Of a DNA stretch of 46,425 nucleotides, positions 17,732-25,861 are shown piece by piece (the stretch's first letter is position 1; every line of letters begins with the position of its first letter). The stretch is taken from positions 1-46,425 of the forward strand of contig JAIKYE010000073.1 in the NCBI GenBank assembly GCA_024683455.1, in the 5' to 3' direction. Made by a program: the position numbers and the translations under genes. The notes under the pieces were generated by a model, which was given only the letters and a program-made list of their open reading frames with translations, was not told where the DNA came from and ran no database searches. Origin of the DNA: Bacteroidaceae bacterium (GTDB lineage: Bacteria; Bacteroidota; Bacteroidia; Bacteroidales; Bacteroidaceae).

Positions 17732-18292
17732 ATGCAAAAAGAAATTTTTATAGAGGATGCCGAACTTGGACGCATTAATCTGCGAAGTAACAGCAGAGCC
17801 AGACGTTTTACTTTCCGTTGTACGGCGGATGGATTGTTCTGTACTGTTCCCTTAGGAGCTCGACAAGCAGATTTACTGCGAGCTATAGAAGAACTGCGTC
17901 CTCGCTTAAAGGCTATGATGCGGCGAGCAGAAGAACGATATAAAAATCGGCAACAGCTCACGCCGCAGGAGGTGGAGAAACTCCGCAAACAGGCTAAACT
18001 TCTTTTGCCTCCACGCTTGCAGGAGCTTGCTGCTGCTCGGGGGCTGCGATACCAGAGGGTGAGTATTCATAAAAGTCATACCCGTTGGGGCAGTTGCAGT
18101 AGCAAAGGTACCATCAGCCTTAGTCTTTACATCATGCTTCTTCCTCCTTATTTGCAAGACTATGTCATGCAGCACGAACTGACCCATTTGGTGGAGATGA
18201 ATCATAGTTCCCGTTTTTGGGCTTTACTCAATGAGGCAACTGGCGGAAAGTCATTGGAATATCGTCGCGAACTAAAACAGTTCGCTATGTGA
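17732..18292 (+). CDS. YgjP-type metal-dependent hydrolase (M48-like zinc metalloprotein)
   Basis: A 186-residue YgjP/WLM-type protein (DUF45) in the zincin superfamily. The zinc motif HELTHLVEMNHSSRFW carries HExxH plus the second histidine, and the upstream family signature is HTRWGSCSSKGTISLS. The N-terminal third is beta-rich and followed by basic helices. There is no signal peptide, so it should act in the cytoplasm. The biological substrate of the family is unsettled; some members sit with type I restriction systems, but here the neighbour is an EEP-family gene starting 15 bp downstream. The start is the ATG at 17732, just after the promoter box. Confidence 0.88.
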   Translation: MQKEIFIEDAELGRINLRSNSRARRFTFRCTADGLFCTVPLGARQADLLRAIEELRPRLKAMMRRAEERYKNRQQLTPQEVEKLRKQAKLLLPPRLQELAAARGLRYQRVSIHKSHTRWGSCSSKGTISLSLYIMLLPPYLQDYVMQHELTHLVEMNHSSRFWALLNEATGGKSLEYRRELKQFAM

Positions 18293-18307
18293 GTGAGAAG
18301 TAAAAGA

Positions 18308-19324
18308 ATGAGAAATAATATTTACAAGATGTCTAAGGGTGATAAGCTTCTGGCAAGATTTATCCATAAAACACCCTTATTGTTTTTCCCTTTCTTATTT
18401 TACACTCTTTCATTTTTTACATTCTCCCTTCCTTTCCGAGCAGAGAGGGTAATGTGGTACAATGTGGAGAATGTGTTTGATACGACACATGATACCTTGA
18501 AAAATGACTTTGATTTCCTTCCTGACGGCTCGTATCATTGGACACCTTGGCGTTATTGGAGAAAACTTGACAATATTTCTCGTGTTGTAGCCGCTGTTGC
18601 GGAGCAGGATGGATGGCCTATGCTGGTAGGGATGTGTGAGGTAGAGAACGATAGTGTCTTGAGGGATTTGTGCCTCCGGTCTCCCCTCCGGGCTGCCAAA
18701 TATTCTTATGTACATCATGAGGGACCTGACCTTCGTGGTATAGATGTTGCATTGCTTTATCAGCCTGCGCTCTTTCATTTTCAAGGTTCAGAGTCTGTGC
18801 GGGTTCCTTCTACCGAGCAAGGACTGCGTCCTACGCGCGATATCCTGCATGTTTGGGGACGTCAGGCACGTACGGATTCTTTGTTGCATGTTTTTGTGGT
18901 TCATTTTCCCAGCAGGGCTGGTGGAAATAAAGCTAGTACGCAAAATCGTATATTGGCGACGCAGACGCTCTGTCAGGAATTGGATAAGTTGAAGGGGCAG
19001 CGCATATTGGTGATGGGTGATTTCAATGCAGAACCGAAGGATTCTATCTTTCGTCCCATCCAGCAGCGTCTAGTCAGTCTTGTCCCACAGAGCCGAAAAG
19101 AGCTGAAACGTGCGCAAGGCACCTATTGTTATCAAGGGCTTTGGGGATATATAGACCATATGCTCGTTTCGCCTTCCATGCAGCCCTATAGCGAGTTTCG
19201 GGTACATGTAGCTAAATTTCCCTTTTTGCTTACAGAAAAAGGAACGCCATGGCGCACCTTCCGTGGCCCATCCTACACGGGTGGTTACTCAGATCACCTT
19301 CCGCTATATGTTGATGTGTGGTAG
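18308..19324 (+). CDS. Endonuclease/exonuclease/phosphatase family protein
   Basis: About 338 residues. A hydrophobic segment (about residues 23-43, LLFFPFLFYTLSFFTF) acts as a signal peptide or anchor. The EEP domain then runs to the end: MWYNVENVFDT, VGMCEVEND (metal-binding Glu), FVVHFPSRAGG, VMGDFNAEPKD, YIDHMLVS and the terminal YSDHLPLYVDVW with catalytic Asp-His. The frame also opens at a GTG touching the upstream stop (18293); I prefer the ATG at 18308, and one at 18329 is possible. It is probably an extracytoplasmic phosphodiesterase or nuclease, cotranscribed with the YgjP-type gene. Confidence 0.88.
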   Translation: MRNNIYKMSKGDKLLARFIHKTPLLFFPFLFYTLSFFTFSLPFRAERVMWYNVENVFDTTHDTLKNDFDFLPDGSYHWTPWRYWRKLDNISRVVAAVAEQDGWPMLVGMCEVENDSVLRDLCLRSPLRAAKYSYVHHEGPDLRGIDVALLYQPALFHFQGSESVRVPSTEQGLRPTRDILHVWGRQARTDSLLHVFVVHFPSRAGGNKASTQNRILATQTLCQELDKLKGQRILVMGDFNAEPKDSIFRPIQQRLVSLVPQSRKELKRAQGTYCYQGLWGYIDHMLVSPSMQPYSEFRVHVAKFPFLLTEKGTPWRTFRGPSYTGGYSDHLPLYVDVW

Positions 19325-19411
19325 ATATGTCTCAAAAGGGAGATATGCAAAATAATACTTAGTTGGATTTGTTATATACTATAACTTTTCTTTCCCTTTG
19401 CTGCTCCAAAA

Positions 19412-19443
19412 TTTGTTTGTATTCCATTTTAATTGTATCTTTG
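19412..19443 (+). promoter_or_regulatory. Promoter for purN (-33 TTTG and -7 TATCTTTG)
   Basis: TTTG at 19412-19415 and TATCTTTG at 19436-19443 are separated by 20 bp, matching the Bacteroidales -33/-7 arrangement. It is the most complete promoter in the window. The ATG at 19465 follows 21 bp after the -7 box. Confidence 0.8.
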
Positions 19444-19464
19444 ACCCACAAAAGCGTAAAACAT

Positions 19465-20037
19465 ATGAATATTGCCATTTTTGCGTCGGGAAGCGGAAGC
19501 AACTGCGAAAATCTGATACGATATTTTGAACACTCGAGTCAGATTCATTGCGCCCTTGTGGTTAGTAATAAACCTGATGCTTATGTACTGGTGCGTGCCG
19601 AGCGATTGGGGGTACCTACTGCTGTGATAACACGTGAACAGCTGCACAACGTTGATGTGATGATGCCGCTATTGCAGCAGTATGGTGTAGGTTTCATTGT
19701 GTTGGCGGGCTTTCTGCCATTAATCCCAGACTATTTGGTAGAGGCATTCCCACGTAAAATATTAAATTTGCACCCAGCTTTGCTGCCTAAGTATGGCGGA
19801 AAGGGTATGTGGGGACGTCATGTTCATGAGGCAGTGAAGGCTGCTGGTGAGACGGAGACTGGTATGACGGTACATTATGTAACACCTGTCTGCGATGCCG
19901 GAGAAATTATTGCTCAGTATCGTGTGACTCTTTTATCTTCTGATACGGTAGATGACATAGCGGAGAAAGAGCATCAACTGGAGATGAAATATTTTCCCAA
20001 GGTGGTGGAAGAAGTAGTAATGTCTTATAAAGTTTAG
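19465..20037 (+). CDS. purN: Phosphoribosylglycinamide formyltransferase
   Basis: A 190-residue PurN, transferring formyl from 10-formyl-tetrahydrofolate to GAR in purine synthesis. Visible are the N-terminal phosphate-binding IAIFASGSGSNCENL, VLAGFLPLIPDYLV, the catalytic LNLHPALLPKYGGKGMWG (the Asn and His positions) and MTVHYVTPVCDAGEII. The frame is open 34 codons further upstream, but that sequence holds the promoter, and the family starts right before the GSGSN loop. The stop codon lies inside the first unit of a heptamer repeat array. Confidence 0.95.
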   Translation: MNIAIFASGSGSNCENLIRYFEHSSQIHCALVVSNKPDAYVLVRAERLGVPTAVITREQLHNVDVMMPLLQQYGVGFIVLAGFLPLIPDYLVEAFPRKILNLHPALLPKYGGKGMWGRHVHEAVKAAGETETGMTVHYVTPVCDAGEIIAQYRVTLLSSDTVDDIAEKEHQLEMKYFPKVVEEVVMSYKV

Positions 20038-20092
20038 AGTTTAGTGTTGAGAGTTTAGAGTCGCTTGAAAGTTGAAAATAGAGAATTGAAAG
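20032..20092. repeat. Heptamer repeat array overlapping the purN stop codon
   Basis: GTTTAGA, GTTTAGT, GTTGAGA and GTTTAGA (20032-20059), a five-base break, then TTGAAAG, TTGAAAA, TAGAGAA and TTGAAAG (20065-20092). The TAG stop of purN is at 20035-20037 inside the first unit. The array fills the gap up to the GH16 gene. Confidence 0.88.
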
Positions 20093-20110
20093 TTATAATA
20101 GAGAGATAAT

Positions 20111-20965
20111 ATGATGAAAAAAGGTTTTGCTTTGTGTCTGTTGGCAGGCTTATATGCTTTCTGTGCTTCTGCACAGACAGAGAAGGATGGATGGAAACTT
20201 GTCTGGAATGATGAGTTTGATGTTGATGGACGTCCTGATGCTAAGAAATGGGACTACGAACGTGGCTTTGTACGTAACTATGAAATGCAGTGGTATGCAC
20301 CAGAGAATGCGTTTGTGCGTGATGGAAAGCTGGTGATAGAAGCTCGTCCTGCCGATTTCCCCTGTCCAGCTTATCGTGAGGGTAATAAGAATTGGCGTAA
20401 CAGTCGTGAAAAGGTGCAGTGGACAAGTGCTTCTTTGATTACCAAAGGTAAATATACTTTTCAATACGGCCGTTTGGAGGTACGAGCTCGTATCCCTGTA
20501 TGCATGGGGGCTTGGCCTGCCATCTGGCTCTTGGGTACGGAACACCCCTGGCCCGCAAACGGTGAGATAGATGTATTGGAGTATTATCAACATAAGGGTG
20601 TGCCTACTATATTAGCCAACGCGTGCTGGGCTGGTGATACGGAAGAGGATGCTGAGTGGGATTCTTCTTACACTCCGTTGTCGCACTTTACAGAGCGTGA
20701 TCCAGCATGGGCAGAGCGATTCCATGTCTGGCGTATGGATTGGGACAAGGACTTTATTCGTCTGTATCTGGATGATGAATTGCTGAACGAGATAGACCTG
20801 AAGCGCACTATCAATGGTAAATCGCGTGGGACGGGCATTAATCCTTTCCACTATCAGCAATATCTGTTGCTGAACTTAGCACTCGATACACGTGTAAAGG
20901 AACTGACTTCGGCAGACTTCCCGATGAGGTATGAGGTAGATTATGTTCGCGTTTACCAGAAGTAA
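20111..20965 (+). CDS. Secreted GH16 beta-glucanase (laminarinase-like)
   Basis: A 284-residue single-domain family 16 glycoside hydrolase. The signal peptide covers about residues 1-21 (FALCLLAGLYAFCASAQ). The catalytic signature GEIDVLEYY carries the nucleophile Glu152, Asp154 and acid/base Glu157. Aromatic substrate-cleft segments include LVWNDEFDVDG, ARIPVCMGAWPAIWLLG and FHVWRMDWDKDFIRLYLDD. GH16 members of this type cleave beta-1,3 or beta-1,3-1,4 glucans in the periplasm or outside; the exact linkage is not certain. No SusC/D pair is adjacent. The start is either of two ATGs one codon apart (20111 or 20114). Confidence 0.92.
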   Translation: MMKKGFALCLLAGLYAFCASAQTEKDGWKLVWNDEFDVDGRPDAKKWDYERGFVRNYEMQWYAPENAFVRDGKLVIEARPADFPCPAYREGNKNWRNSREKVQWTSASLITKGKYTFQYGRLEVRARIPVCMGAWPAIWLLGTEHPWPANGEIDVLEYYQHKGVPTILANACWAGDTEEDAEWDSSYTPLSHFTERDPAWAERFHVWRMDWDKDFIRLYLDDELLNEIDLKRTINGKSRGTGINPFHYQQYLLLNLALDTRVKELTSADFPMRYEVDYVRVYQK

Positions 20966-21128
20966 ATCAAGAAATGATTTTTTTGTGGAGAAAGTGTAGC
21001 AAATAGGATGGTGTTTGCGTCAAAGGGGTGAAGAGTGAAGGCCGCGATTGAGTAAGAGCAACGATAAACTTGTTAAGCGTTGCTGATCGTGAGCAAGCTC
21101 TAGCGCAGATCAAAAATGGAAGTGAAAG
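20966..21128. other. Gap before the ECF sigma gene, with possible hairpins
   Basis: A 163-bp stretch with no gene. Near its start, AAATCA and TGATTT (20964-20980) followed by T's form a weak terminator-like hairpin for the GH16 gene. Further on, AGCAACG (21058-21064) and CGTTGCT (21079-21085) form a 7-bp stem with a 14-base loop about 45 bp before the sigma-factor ATG. No TAnnTTTG box was seen, so the gene may use another promoter type, possibly its own sigma. Confidence 0.35.
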
Positions 21129-21602
21129 ATGGATGTAAAAGAACAAGAGTTCTCTCGGATGGTCAGAGAGCATAAAAGCACCATTTACACGGTTTGCTAC
21201 ATGTTCTCGAACGATGAAGACGAGGTGAGCGATCTCTTTCAGGAAACGCTTATAAACCTGTGGAAAGGATTTGATTCTTTCCGCCACGAGAGCAAGTTGA
21301 GCACATGGATTTACCGTGTGGCCATGAATACATGTATCTCGGCTGACCGCAAGAAACGCAAGCAAGGAACCAAAGTGCCACTGTCTATGAACATTGACCT
21401 CTATAATGATGAGGATCATGAGACCAAGCAGGTGCGTCAGTTGCACGAGCGCATTCAGCGGCTGGACCTGATAGACCGAGCCTTGGTGATGATGTGGTTG
21501 GAAGGTATGAACTACGATGAGATAGCTGATGTAATAGGTATCAGCGTGAAGAATGTAGGCGTGAAACTTGTTAGAATTAAGGAAAAATTAAAGCAGAAGT
21601 AA
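21129..21602 (+). CDS. ECF-family RNA polymerase sigma factor
   Basis: A 157-residue sigma-70 family ECF factor. Region 2 (about residues 8-75) shows LFQETLINLWKGFDSFRHES, then KLSTWIYRVAMNTC. A short linker leads to region 4 (about 105-155), with the helix-turn-helix YDEIADVIGISVKNVGVKLV followed by a basic C terminus. The size is typical. It should direct RNA polymerase to a small regulon. The next gene starts three bases after its stop and encodes a membrane protein that may control it. There is no FecR-type anti-sigma nearby. Confidence 0.93.
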   Translation: MDVKEQEFSRMVREHKSTIYTVCYMFSNDEDEVSDLFQETLINLWKGFDSFRHESKLSTWIYRVAMNTCISADRKKRKQGTKVPLSMNIDLYNDEDHETKQVRQLHERIQRLDLIDRALVMMWLEGMNYDEIADVIGISVKNVGVKLVRIKEKLKQK

Positions 21603-21605
21603 TAT

Positions 21606-22187
21606 ATGGAAGAATTGGACTTTGACGAGATGCGTGATCAAATTACGCTGCTCAAACAAAAACTAGACCATCAGGAGATAGTTAATGAGCCTCTGCTTCG
21701 TGAAGCCATGCGTGGCAGGATGGGTATCATTAATTGGATAAAATATAAGTTGTATATTTGTGTCGCCATCTGTATTGTAATCTATCCTGCTATGTCGTTA
21801 TATTTGGGGGTGTTTAGTAAAGCCTTTGTGTTTGCTACTTGTGCTATGGTGCTCTTCTGTGCATACGGAACTTATTATGTGCATAGGCCTGTAGATCGCA
21901 TGGACTTGATGACTGAAGATTTAGCTACCGTTGCTAAGGTGATGGCAAAGTTCCGTAGGCAATACAAACAGTGGTTATACTATGTTACTCCTGCATTACT
22001 TATCCCTTGGATGGGGTGGGCTGCGTATGAATATGCGTGGAAGAATGCACCAGAGGGTATGAACCACTGGCTGCTGGCACTCCCCTTATTGATAGGTGCT
22101 GTGATAGGTGGGCTCGTAGGCTACCATTGGCATAGCAAAGCTGTGAATGCTGCTGATAATATTATCAAGCAGATTGAGGAAAGTTGA
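21606..22187 (+). CDS. Four-helix membrane protein, possible ECF partner
   Basis: A 193-residue protein I do not recognise. The N-terminal 45 residues are charged and coiled-coil-like (MRDQITLLKQKLDHQEIV). Two transmembrane helices follow at about 47-67 and 70-92, then a basic loop with DLATVAKVMAKFRRQYKQW, then two more helices at about 124-142 and 155-175 and a cytoplasmic-looking tail. It lacks a zinc anti-sigma (HxxxCxxC) motif. It sits three bases after the sigma-factor gene, so an anti-sigma or signal-sensing role is a reasonable guess from position only. It converges on aroC with a three-base gap. Confidence 0.75.
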   Translation: MEELDFDEMRDQITLLKQKLDHQEIVNEPLLREAMRGRMGIINWIKYKLYICVAICIVIYPAMSLYLGVFSKAFVFATCAMVLFCAYGTYYVHRPVDRMDLMTEDLATVAKVMAKFRRQYKQWLYYVTPALLIPWMGWAAYEYAWKNAPEGMNHWLLALPLLIGAVIGGLVGYHWHSKAVNAADNIIKQIEES

Positions 22188-22190
22188 TTG

Positions 22191-23258
22191 TCAAGCTTTA
22201 GCTAATAAATAGGCATCCAAGATAGTGATGGCTGCCATAGCTTCAACAACAGGTACAGCGCGTGGAAGGACACAAGCATCGTGTCGGCCACGTGCTGTTA
22301 GTTTTGTGGCTTCTCCGTTCTTGTTGACAGTATCCTGCTCCATGAGTAGAGTTGCAACGGGCTTGAAAGCGACACGGAAATAGATATCCTCTCCATTGGA
22401 AATACCGCCCTGAATGCCTCCGCTATGATTGGTGGCAAAACCAATTTTTCCATCGGGTAGGGGAATCATCACATCGTTTTGTTGGCTGCCACGTTCTGTA
22501 ACACCAGCAAAGCCTTGTCCATACTCGAAACCCTTTACTGCATTGATGCTAAGCATGGCGTGGCCCAAAATGGCATGAAGCTTATCGAAAGCAGGTTCTC
22601 CTAATCCTATGGGACATCCCTTGATGACGCATGCAATAACGCCTCCTATGGTATCACCATCGGCCTTAACTTCCGTGATAAGGTCGGCCATCTGTTGGGC
22701 GTAGGCAGCATCTGGGCAACGGACATCGTTATTCTCTGCCAAGGATAGGTCGTAATCCTTATAAGTGCCGGGCAATACGATATTGCCTACTTGTTGTGTG
22801 TATGCCTGAATGCTGACACCTAATTGTTTGAGTGCCAACTTGGCAAAAGCACCTGCAACAACACGACTGATAGTTTCGCGGGCAGAACTGCGTCCTCCTC
22901 CACGATGATCGCGAATTCCGTATTTCTGGGTGTATGTGAAATCGGCATGACTGGGACGGAAAACATCTCGCATATTTTCATAGTCTTGACTATGCTGATT
23001 GGTGTTGCGAACTATGAATCCTATGGGGCAACCTGTAGTCTTGCCCTCGAAGATACCGCTGAGTAATTCCACCTTGTCGGCCTCGTTACGGGCTGTGGTG
23101 AGTTTACTTTGGCCGGGGCGCCGGCGGTCCAATTCGCTTTGTATGAAATTCAAATCGATGGTAATACCAGCTGGCATGCCGTCAATAACACCACCTACAG
23201 CAGCTCCGTGGCTTTCGCCAAAGGTGGTTATGCGAAATATTTGTCCGAAAGAGTTCAT
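22191..23258 (-). CDS. aroC: Chorismate synthase
   Basis: A 355-residue AroC, converting EPSP to chorismate with reduced FMN, the last shared step of aromatic amino-acid synthesis. All three family signatures are present: [19 protein letters not shown] near the start, [17 protein letters not shown] in the middle, and [20 protein letters not shown] near the end. The length is normal for the bacterial enzyme. It lies 32 bp downstream of slyD on the same strand, separated only by a heptamer array, so it may be read from the slyD promoter. Confidence 0.98.
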   Translation of the reverse strand: MNSFGQIFRITTFGESHGAAVGGVIDGMPAGITIDLNFIQSELDRRRPGQSKLTTARNEADKVELLSGIFEGKTTGCPIGFIVRNTNQHSQDYENMRDVFRPSHADFTYTQKYGIRDHRGGGRSSARETISRVVAGAFAKLALKQLGVSIQAYTQQVGNIVLPGTYKDYDLSLAENNDVRCPDAAYAQQMADLITEVKADGDTIGGVIACVIKGCPIGLGEPAFDKLHAILGHAMLSINAVKGFEYGQGFAGVTERGSQQNDVMIPLPDGKIGFATNHSGGIQGGISNGEDIYFRVAFKPVATLLMEQDTVNKNGEATKLTARGRHDACVLPRAVPVVEAMAAITILDAYLLAKA

Positions 23259-23263
23259 TTTTA

Positions 23264-23291
23264 TAGACTTTAGGCTTTAGACCTTAGACTT
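23264..23291. repeat. Heptamer repeat between slyD and aroC, touching the slyD stop
   Basis: Four 7-mers in phase: TAGACTT, TAGGCTT, TAGACCT, TAGACTT. The array ends on the first base of the slyD stop codon (complement of 23291-23293) and nearly fills the slyD-aroC gap. Confidence 0.85.
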
Positions 23292-23896
23292 TAGTTGCAG
23301 CCGCCTCCGCAGCCACCTTCTCCGCAGCCACCTTCTCCGCAGTCGCCGCAACTACCTCCGGAGCAACCTCCAGAGCAGCCTCCACAGCCACCGGAGCAAC
23401 CTCCGCCAGTCATTACGTTCAGGGCATCCTGAATCTCCTGATTGGTGGCTTCGCGACTCTCGATAACTTTGCCAACAAAATTCAGTTCTTTGCCAGCAAG
23501 AGGGTGGTTCAAATCTACAGTAATTTCTTTTTCTGTTATCTCTGTGATGGTTCCATTAAAACGCTCACCATCGGCATTCTGCAAGGGCACGACAGCACCC
23601 TCGTAGATGTAGCGTGTGTCAATCTTGCCATTTATTTTAAAGATGTCGGCAGGTACTTTCTGAACAGCCTCAGGAACAAAAGGACCATAAGCATCCTCGG
23701 TGCTGAGTTTGATGTCGAATTCGGCTCCTGGGGCCAGAGGCGCAATCTGAGCTTCGAAGGCATCTAGTGTCATACCAAGGGCTGAGATAAACTGAAAGGG
23801 ACGCTCTGCGGTAGCTTCTTCGATGAGTTCACGCTCGTTGCCCTGCATAGGGGCGAATAACTGATATGCTACAGTAATGTATTTGTTTTCTGCCAT
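23291..23896 (-). CDS. slyD: FKBP-type peptidyl-prolyl isomerase, SlyD-like, with Cys/Gly-rich tail
   Basis: A 201-residue SlyD-type FKBP: prolyl isomerase and chaperone, and in E. coli a nickel-delivery protein. The FKBP parts (about residues 3-75 and 128-160) flank an insert-in-flap region (VPADIFKINGKIDTRY), and NHPLAGKELNFVGKVIE is typical of SlyD. The last 38 residues consist almost only of Gly, Cys, Ser and acidic residues, with nine cysteines and no histidine, whereas the E. coli tail is His-rich. The start is the ATG at 23896; an upstream ATG in frame (23932) lies inside the promoter box. The tail DNA contains 15-bp near-repeats (CTCCGCAGCCACCTT), a possible slippage site. Confidence 0.93.
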   Translation of the reverse strand: MAENKYITVAYQLFAPMQGNERELIEEATAERPFQFISALGMTLDAFEAQIAPLAPGAEFDIKLSTEDAYGPFVPEAVQKVPADIFKINGKIDTRYIYEGAVVPLQNADGERFNGTITEITEKEITVDLNHPLAGKELNFVGKVIESREATNQEIQDALNVMTGGGCSGGCGGCSGGCSGGSCGDCGEGGCGEGGCGGGCN

Positions 23897-23929
23897 TGTG
23901 TTTATACTTTTTGTGATAATTTGTGGGAG

Positions 23930-23937
23930 CAAAGGTA
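23930..23937 (-). promoter_or_regulatory. -7 promoter element for slyD
   Basis: The minus strand reads TTATTCG then TACCTTTG then C, the same extended box as before ansA. The ATG follows 33 bp downstream. Confidence 0.75.
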
Positions 23938-23987
23938 CGAATAAAAAATCAATTTGTCACCAAAAGAGGATAATTATCTTGAAAAAC

Positions 23988-24019
23988 GTTGCAGATGAGC
24001 AAGATAATGATTAATTTTG
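23988..24019 (+). promoter_or_regulatory. Promoter for the ilv operon
   Basis: TAATTTTG at 24012-24019 matches the -7 consensus. GTTG at 23988-23991, 20 bp upstream, is a near match to the -33 TTTG. The ilvD ATG is 35 bp downstream of the -7 box. I see no leader peptide rich in Ile, Leu or Val and no attenuator hairpin. Confidence 0.65.
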
Positions 24020-24054
24020 CGCCTTCACTATAATAAGGTAAGGAGAATAAAGAA

Positions 24055-25857
24055 ATGAAACATCAACTGAGGAGTGCCGTTTGTACAGAAGGTCGTCGTA
24101 TGGCAGGAGCCCGCGCCCTATGGGTAGCAAACGGAATGAAGCGTGAGCAGTTTGGTAAACCCATCATTGCGATAGTAAACTCATTTACACAATTTGTACC
24201 AGGACATACACATTTGCATGAGATAGGACAGATTGTGAAAGCAGAGATTGAGGCTTTGGGATGCTATGCTGCGGAGTTCAATACCATTGCTGTGGACGAT
24301 GGAATAGCCATGGGACATGATGGTATGTTGTACTCATTGCCATCTCGTGACATTATTGCCGACTCTGTTGAATACATGATAAATGCACACAAGGCAGATG
24401 CCATGGTGTGCATCAGTAATTGTGACAAAGTAACGCCTGGTATGCTAATGGCTGCTATGCGACTGAATATCCCAACTGTCTTTGTGAGCGGGGGGCCTAT
24501 GGAATCCCATAAGATTAATGGCGAGAATGCCGACCTGATTACCGCAATGATAAAAGGCGGAGACCCTACTGTAAACGATGAGGAGTTAGAGGTTGTTGAA
24601 CATAGTGCCTGCCCTGGTTGTGGTGCTTGCTCTGGTATGTTTACTGCCAACTCTATGAACTCGCTGACAGAGGCTTTGGGCTTTTCTCTGCCTGGGAATG
24701 GAAGTATCTTGGCTACGCATGTAAACCGTGTCCAGTTGTTCCGTGATGCTGCCAAATTAATTGTAAAGAATGCCCTTGCATATTATGAGGATGGTGATGA
24801 GAGTGTTTTACCTCGTTCTATTGCTACCCGTCAGGCTTTCCTGAATGCCATGACTTTGGATATTGCTATGGGCGCATCTACTAACACTGTACTTCATTTA
24901 TTGGCTGTTGCTCAAGAAGGTAGTGTAGATTTTAAGATGAGCGACATAGATGCACTCTCTCGTAAGGTACCTTTCCTCTGTAAGTTGGCTCCCAACTGGC
25001 AGAAGTACAGCATTCAGGAGGAGAACCGTGCTGGTGGTATCTTAGGTATTTTAGGCGAGTTGGCAAAGGGCAATTTGCTTGATCTTACCTGCAAGCGTGT
25101 GAACGGTGCAACATTAGCAGAAGATATCAAGAAATATTCAATCACAGGTGATACCATTGATCCAGAGGCCGATCGTATCTATCATAGTGCTCCCGGTGGA
25201 AAATTCTCTACCAAGATGGGCTCTCAGGATACACGCTGGGAAAGTCTGGATACCGACCGTGTTAACGGATGTATTCGCGACATAGAACACGCTTACACCA
25301 AGGATGGCGGTATGGCTGTTCTGTTTGGAAATATTGCGCAGGATGGTTGTGTGGTAAAAACAGCAGGTGTGGCTCCTGAACTTTGGCACTTTGAGGGCCC
25401 TGCCGTTGTTTTTGACTCTCAGGAGGATGCCTGTGAAGGAATTTTGGGTGGAAAGGTAAAGAAGGGAGATTGTGTGGTTATCACGCACGAAGGACCTAAG
25501 GGAGGTCCTGGTATGCAAGAGATGCTTTATCCTACTTCTTATATTAAGAGTATGCACATGGGTAAGGAATGTGCTCTTATCACAGACGGACGTTTCTCTG
25601 GTGGAACAAGTGGTCTGAGTATCGGACATATTTCTCCAGAGGCTGCCAGTGGTGGTAATATCGGAAAAATAAAGGATGGTGATATCATTGTGATAGACAT
25701 TCCCTCTCGTTCTATAAATGTGAAACTTACTGATGAAGAGTTGTCCGCTCGTCCACAACAACCATTGAAGCGTAAGAGAATTGTATCAAAAGCCTTGAGG
25801 GCTTATGCACAATCGGTAGCGAGTGCTGATAAGGGTGGTGTTAGAATAATTGAATAA
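24055..25857 (+). CDS. ilvD: Dihydroxy-acid dehydratase
   Basis: A 600-residue IlvD, the iron-sulfur dehydratase that makes the 2-keto acids of the valine and isoleucine pathways. It resembles the E. coli type closely ([36 protein letters not shown]). Cluster cysteines lie in [16 protein letters not shown] and [20 protein letters not shown]. Such enzymes usually hold an oxygen-labile [4Fe-4S] cluster. It is the first gene of ilvD-ilvB-ilvN-thioesterase-ilvC, with ilvB starting four bases after its stop. Confidence 0.98.
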   Translation: MKHQLRSAVCTEGRRMAGARALWVANGMKREQFGKPIIAIVNSFTQFVPGHTHLHEIGQIVKAEIEALGCYAAEFNTIAVDDGIAMGHDGMLYSLPSRDIIADSVEYMINAHKADAMVCISNCDKVTPGMLMAAMRLNIPTVFVSGGPMESHKINGENADLITAMIKGGDPTVNDEELEVVEHSACPGCGACSGMFTANSMNSLTEALGFSLPGNGSILATHVNRVQLFRDAAKLIVKNALAYYEDGDESVLPRSIATRQAFLNAMTLDIAMGASTNTVLHLLAVAQEGSVDFKMSDIDALSRKVPFLCKLAPNWQKYSIQEENRAGGILGILGELAKGNLLDLTCKRVNGATLAEDIKKYSITGDTIDPEADRIYHSAPGGKFSTKMGSQDTRWESLDTDRVNGCIRDIEHAYTKDGGMAVLFGNIAQDGCVVKTAGVAPELWHFEGPAVVFDSQEDACEGILGGKVKKGDCVVITHEGPKGGPGMQEMLYPTSYIKSMHMGKECALITDGRFSGGTSGLSIGHISPEAASGGNIGKIKDGDIIVIDIPSRSINVKLTDEELSARPQQPLKRKRIVSKALRAYAQSVASADKGGVRIIE

Positions 25858-25861
25858 AAAG

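Noticed and set aside
23294..23410. GC-rich minisatellite at the end of slyD as a separate repeat element
   Set aside because: It is the in-frame coding region for the Gly/Cys tail; its repetitive nature follows from the peptide.
23897..23932. Upstream ATG for slyD
   Set aside because: It lies in the promoter box, and MAENKYITV is the natural start.
24020..24054. Attenuator or leader peptide for the ilv operon
   Set aside because: Only 35 bases lie between the promoter box and ilvD, too short for a leader peptide with alternative hairpins; no run of Ile, Leu or Val codons is present.
25850..25861. TTG start for ilvB
   Set aside because: It overlaps the end of ilvD and adds only four residues; the ATG at 25862 is better placed.
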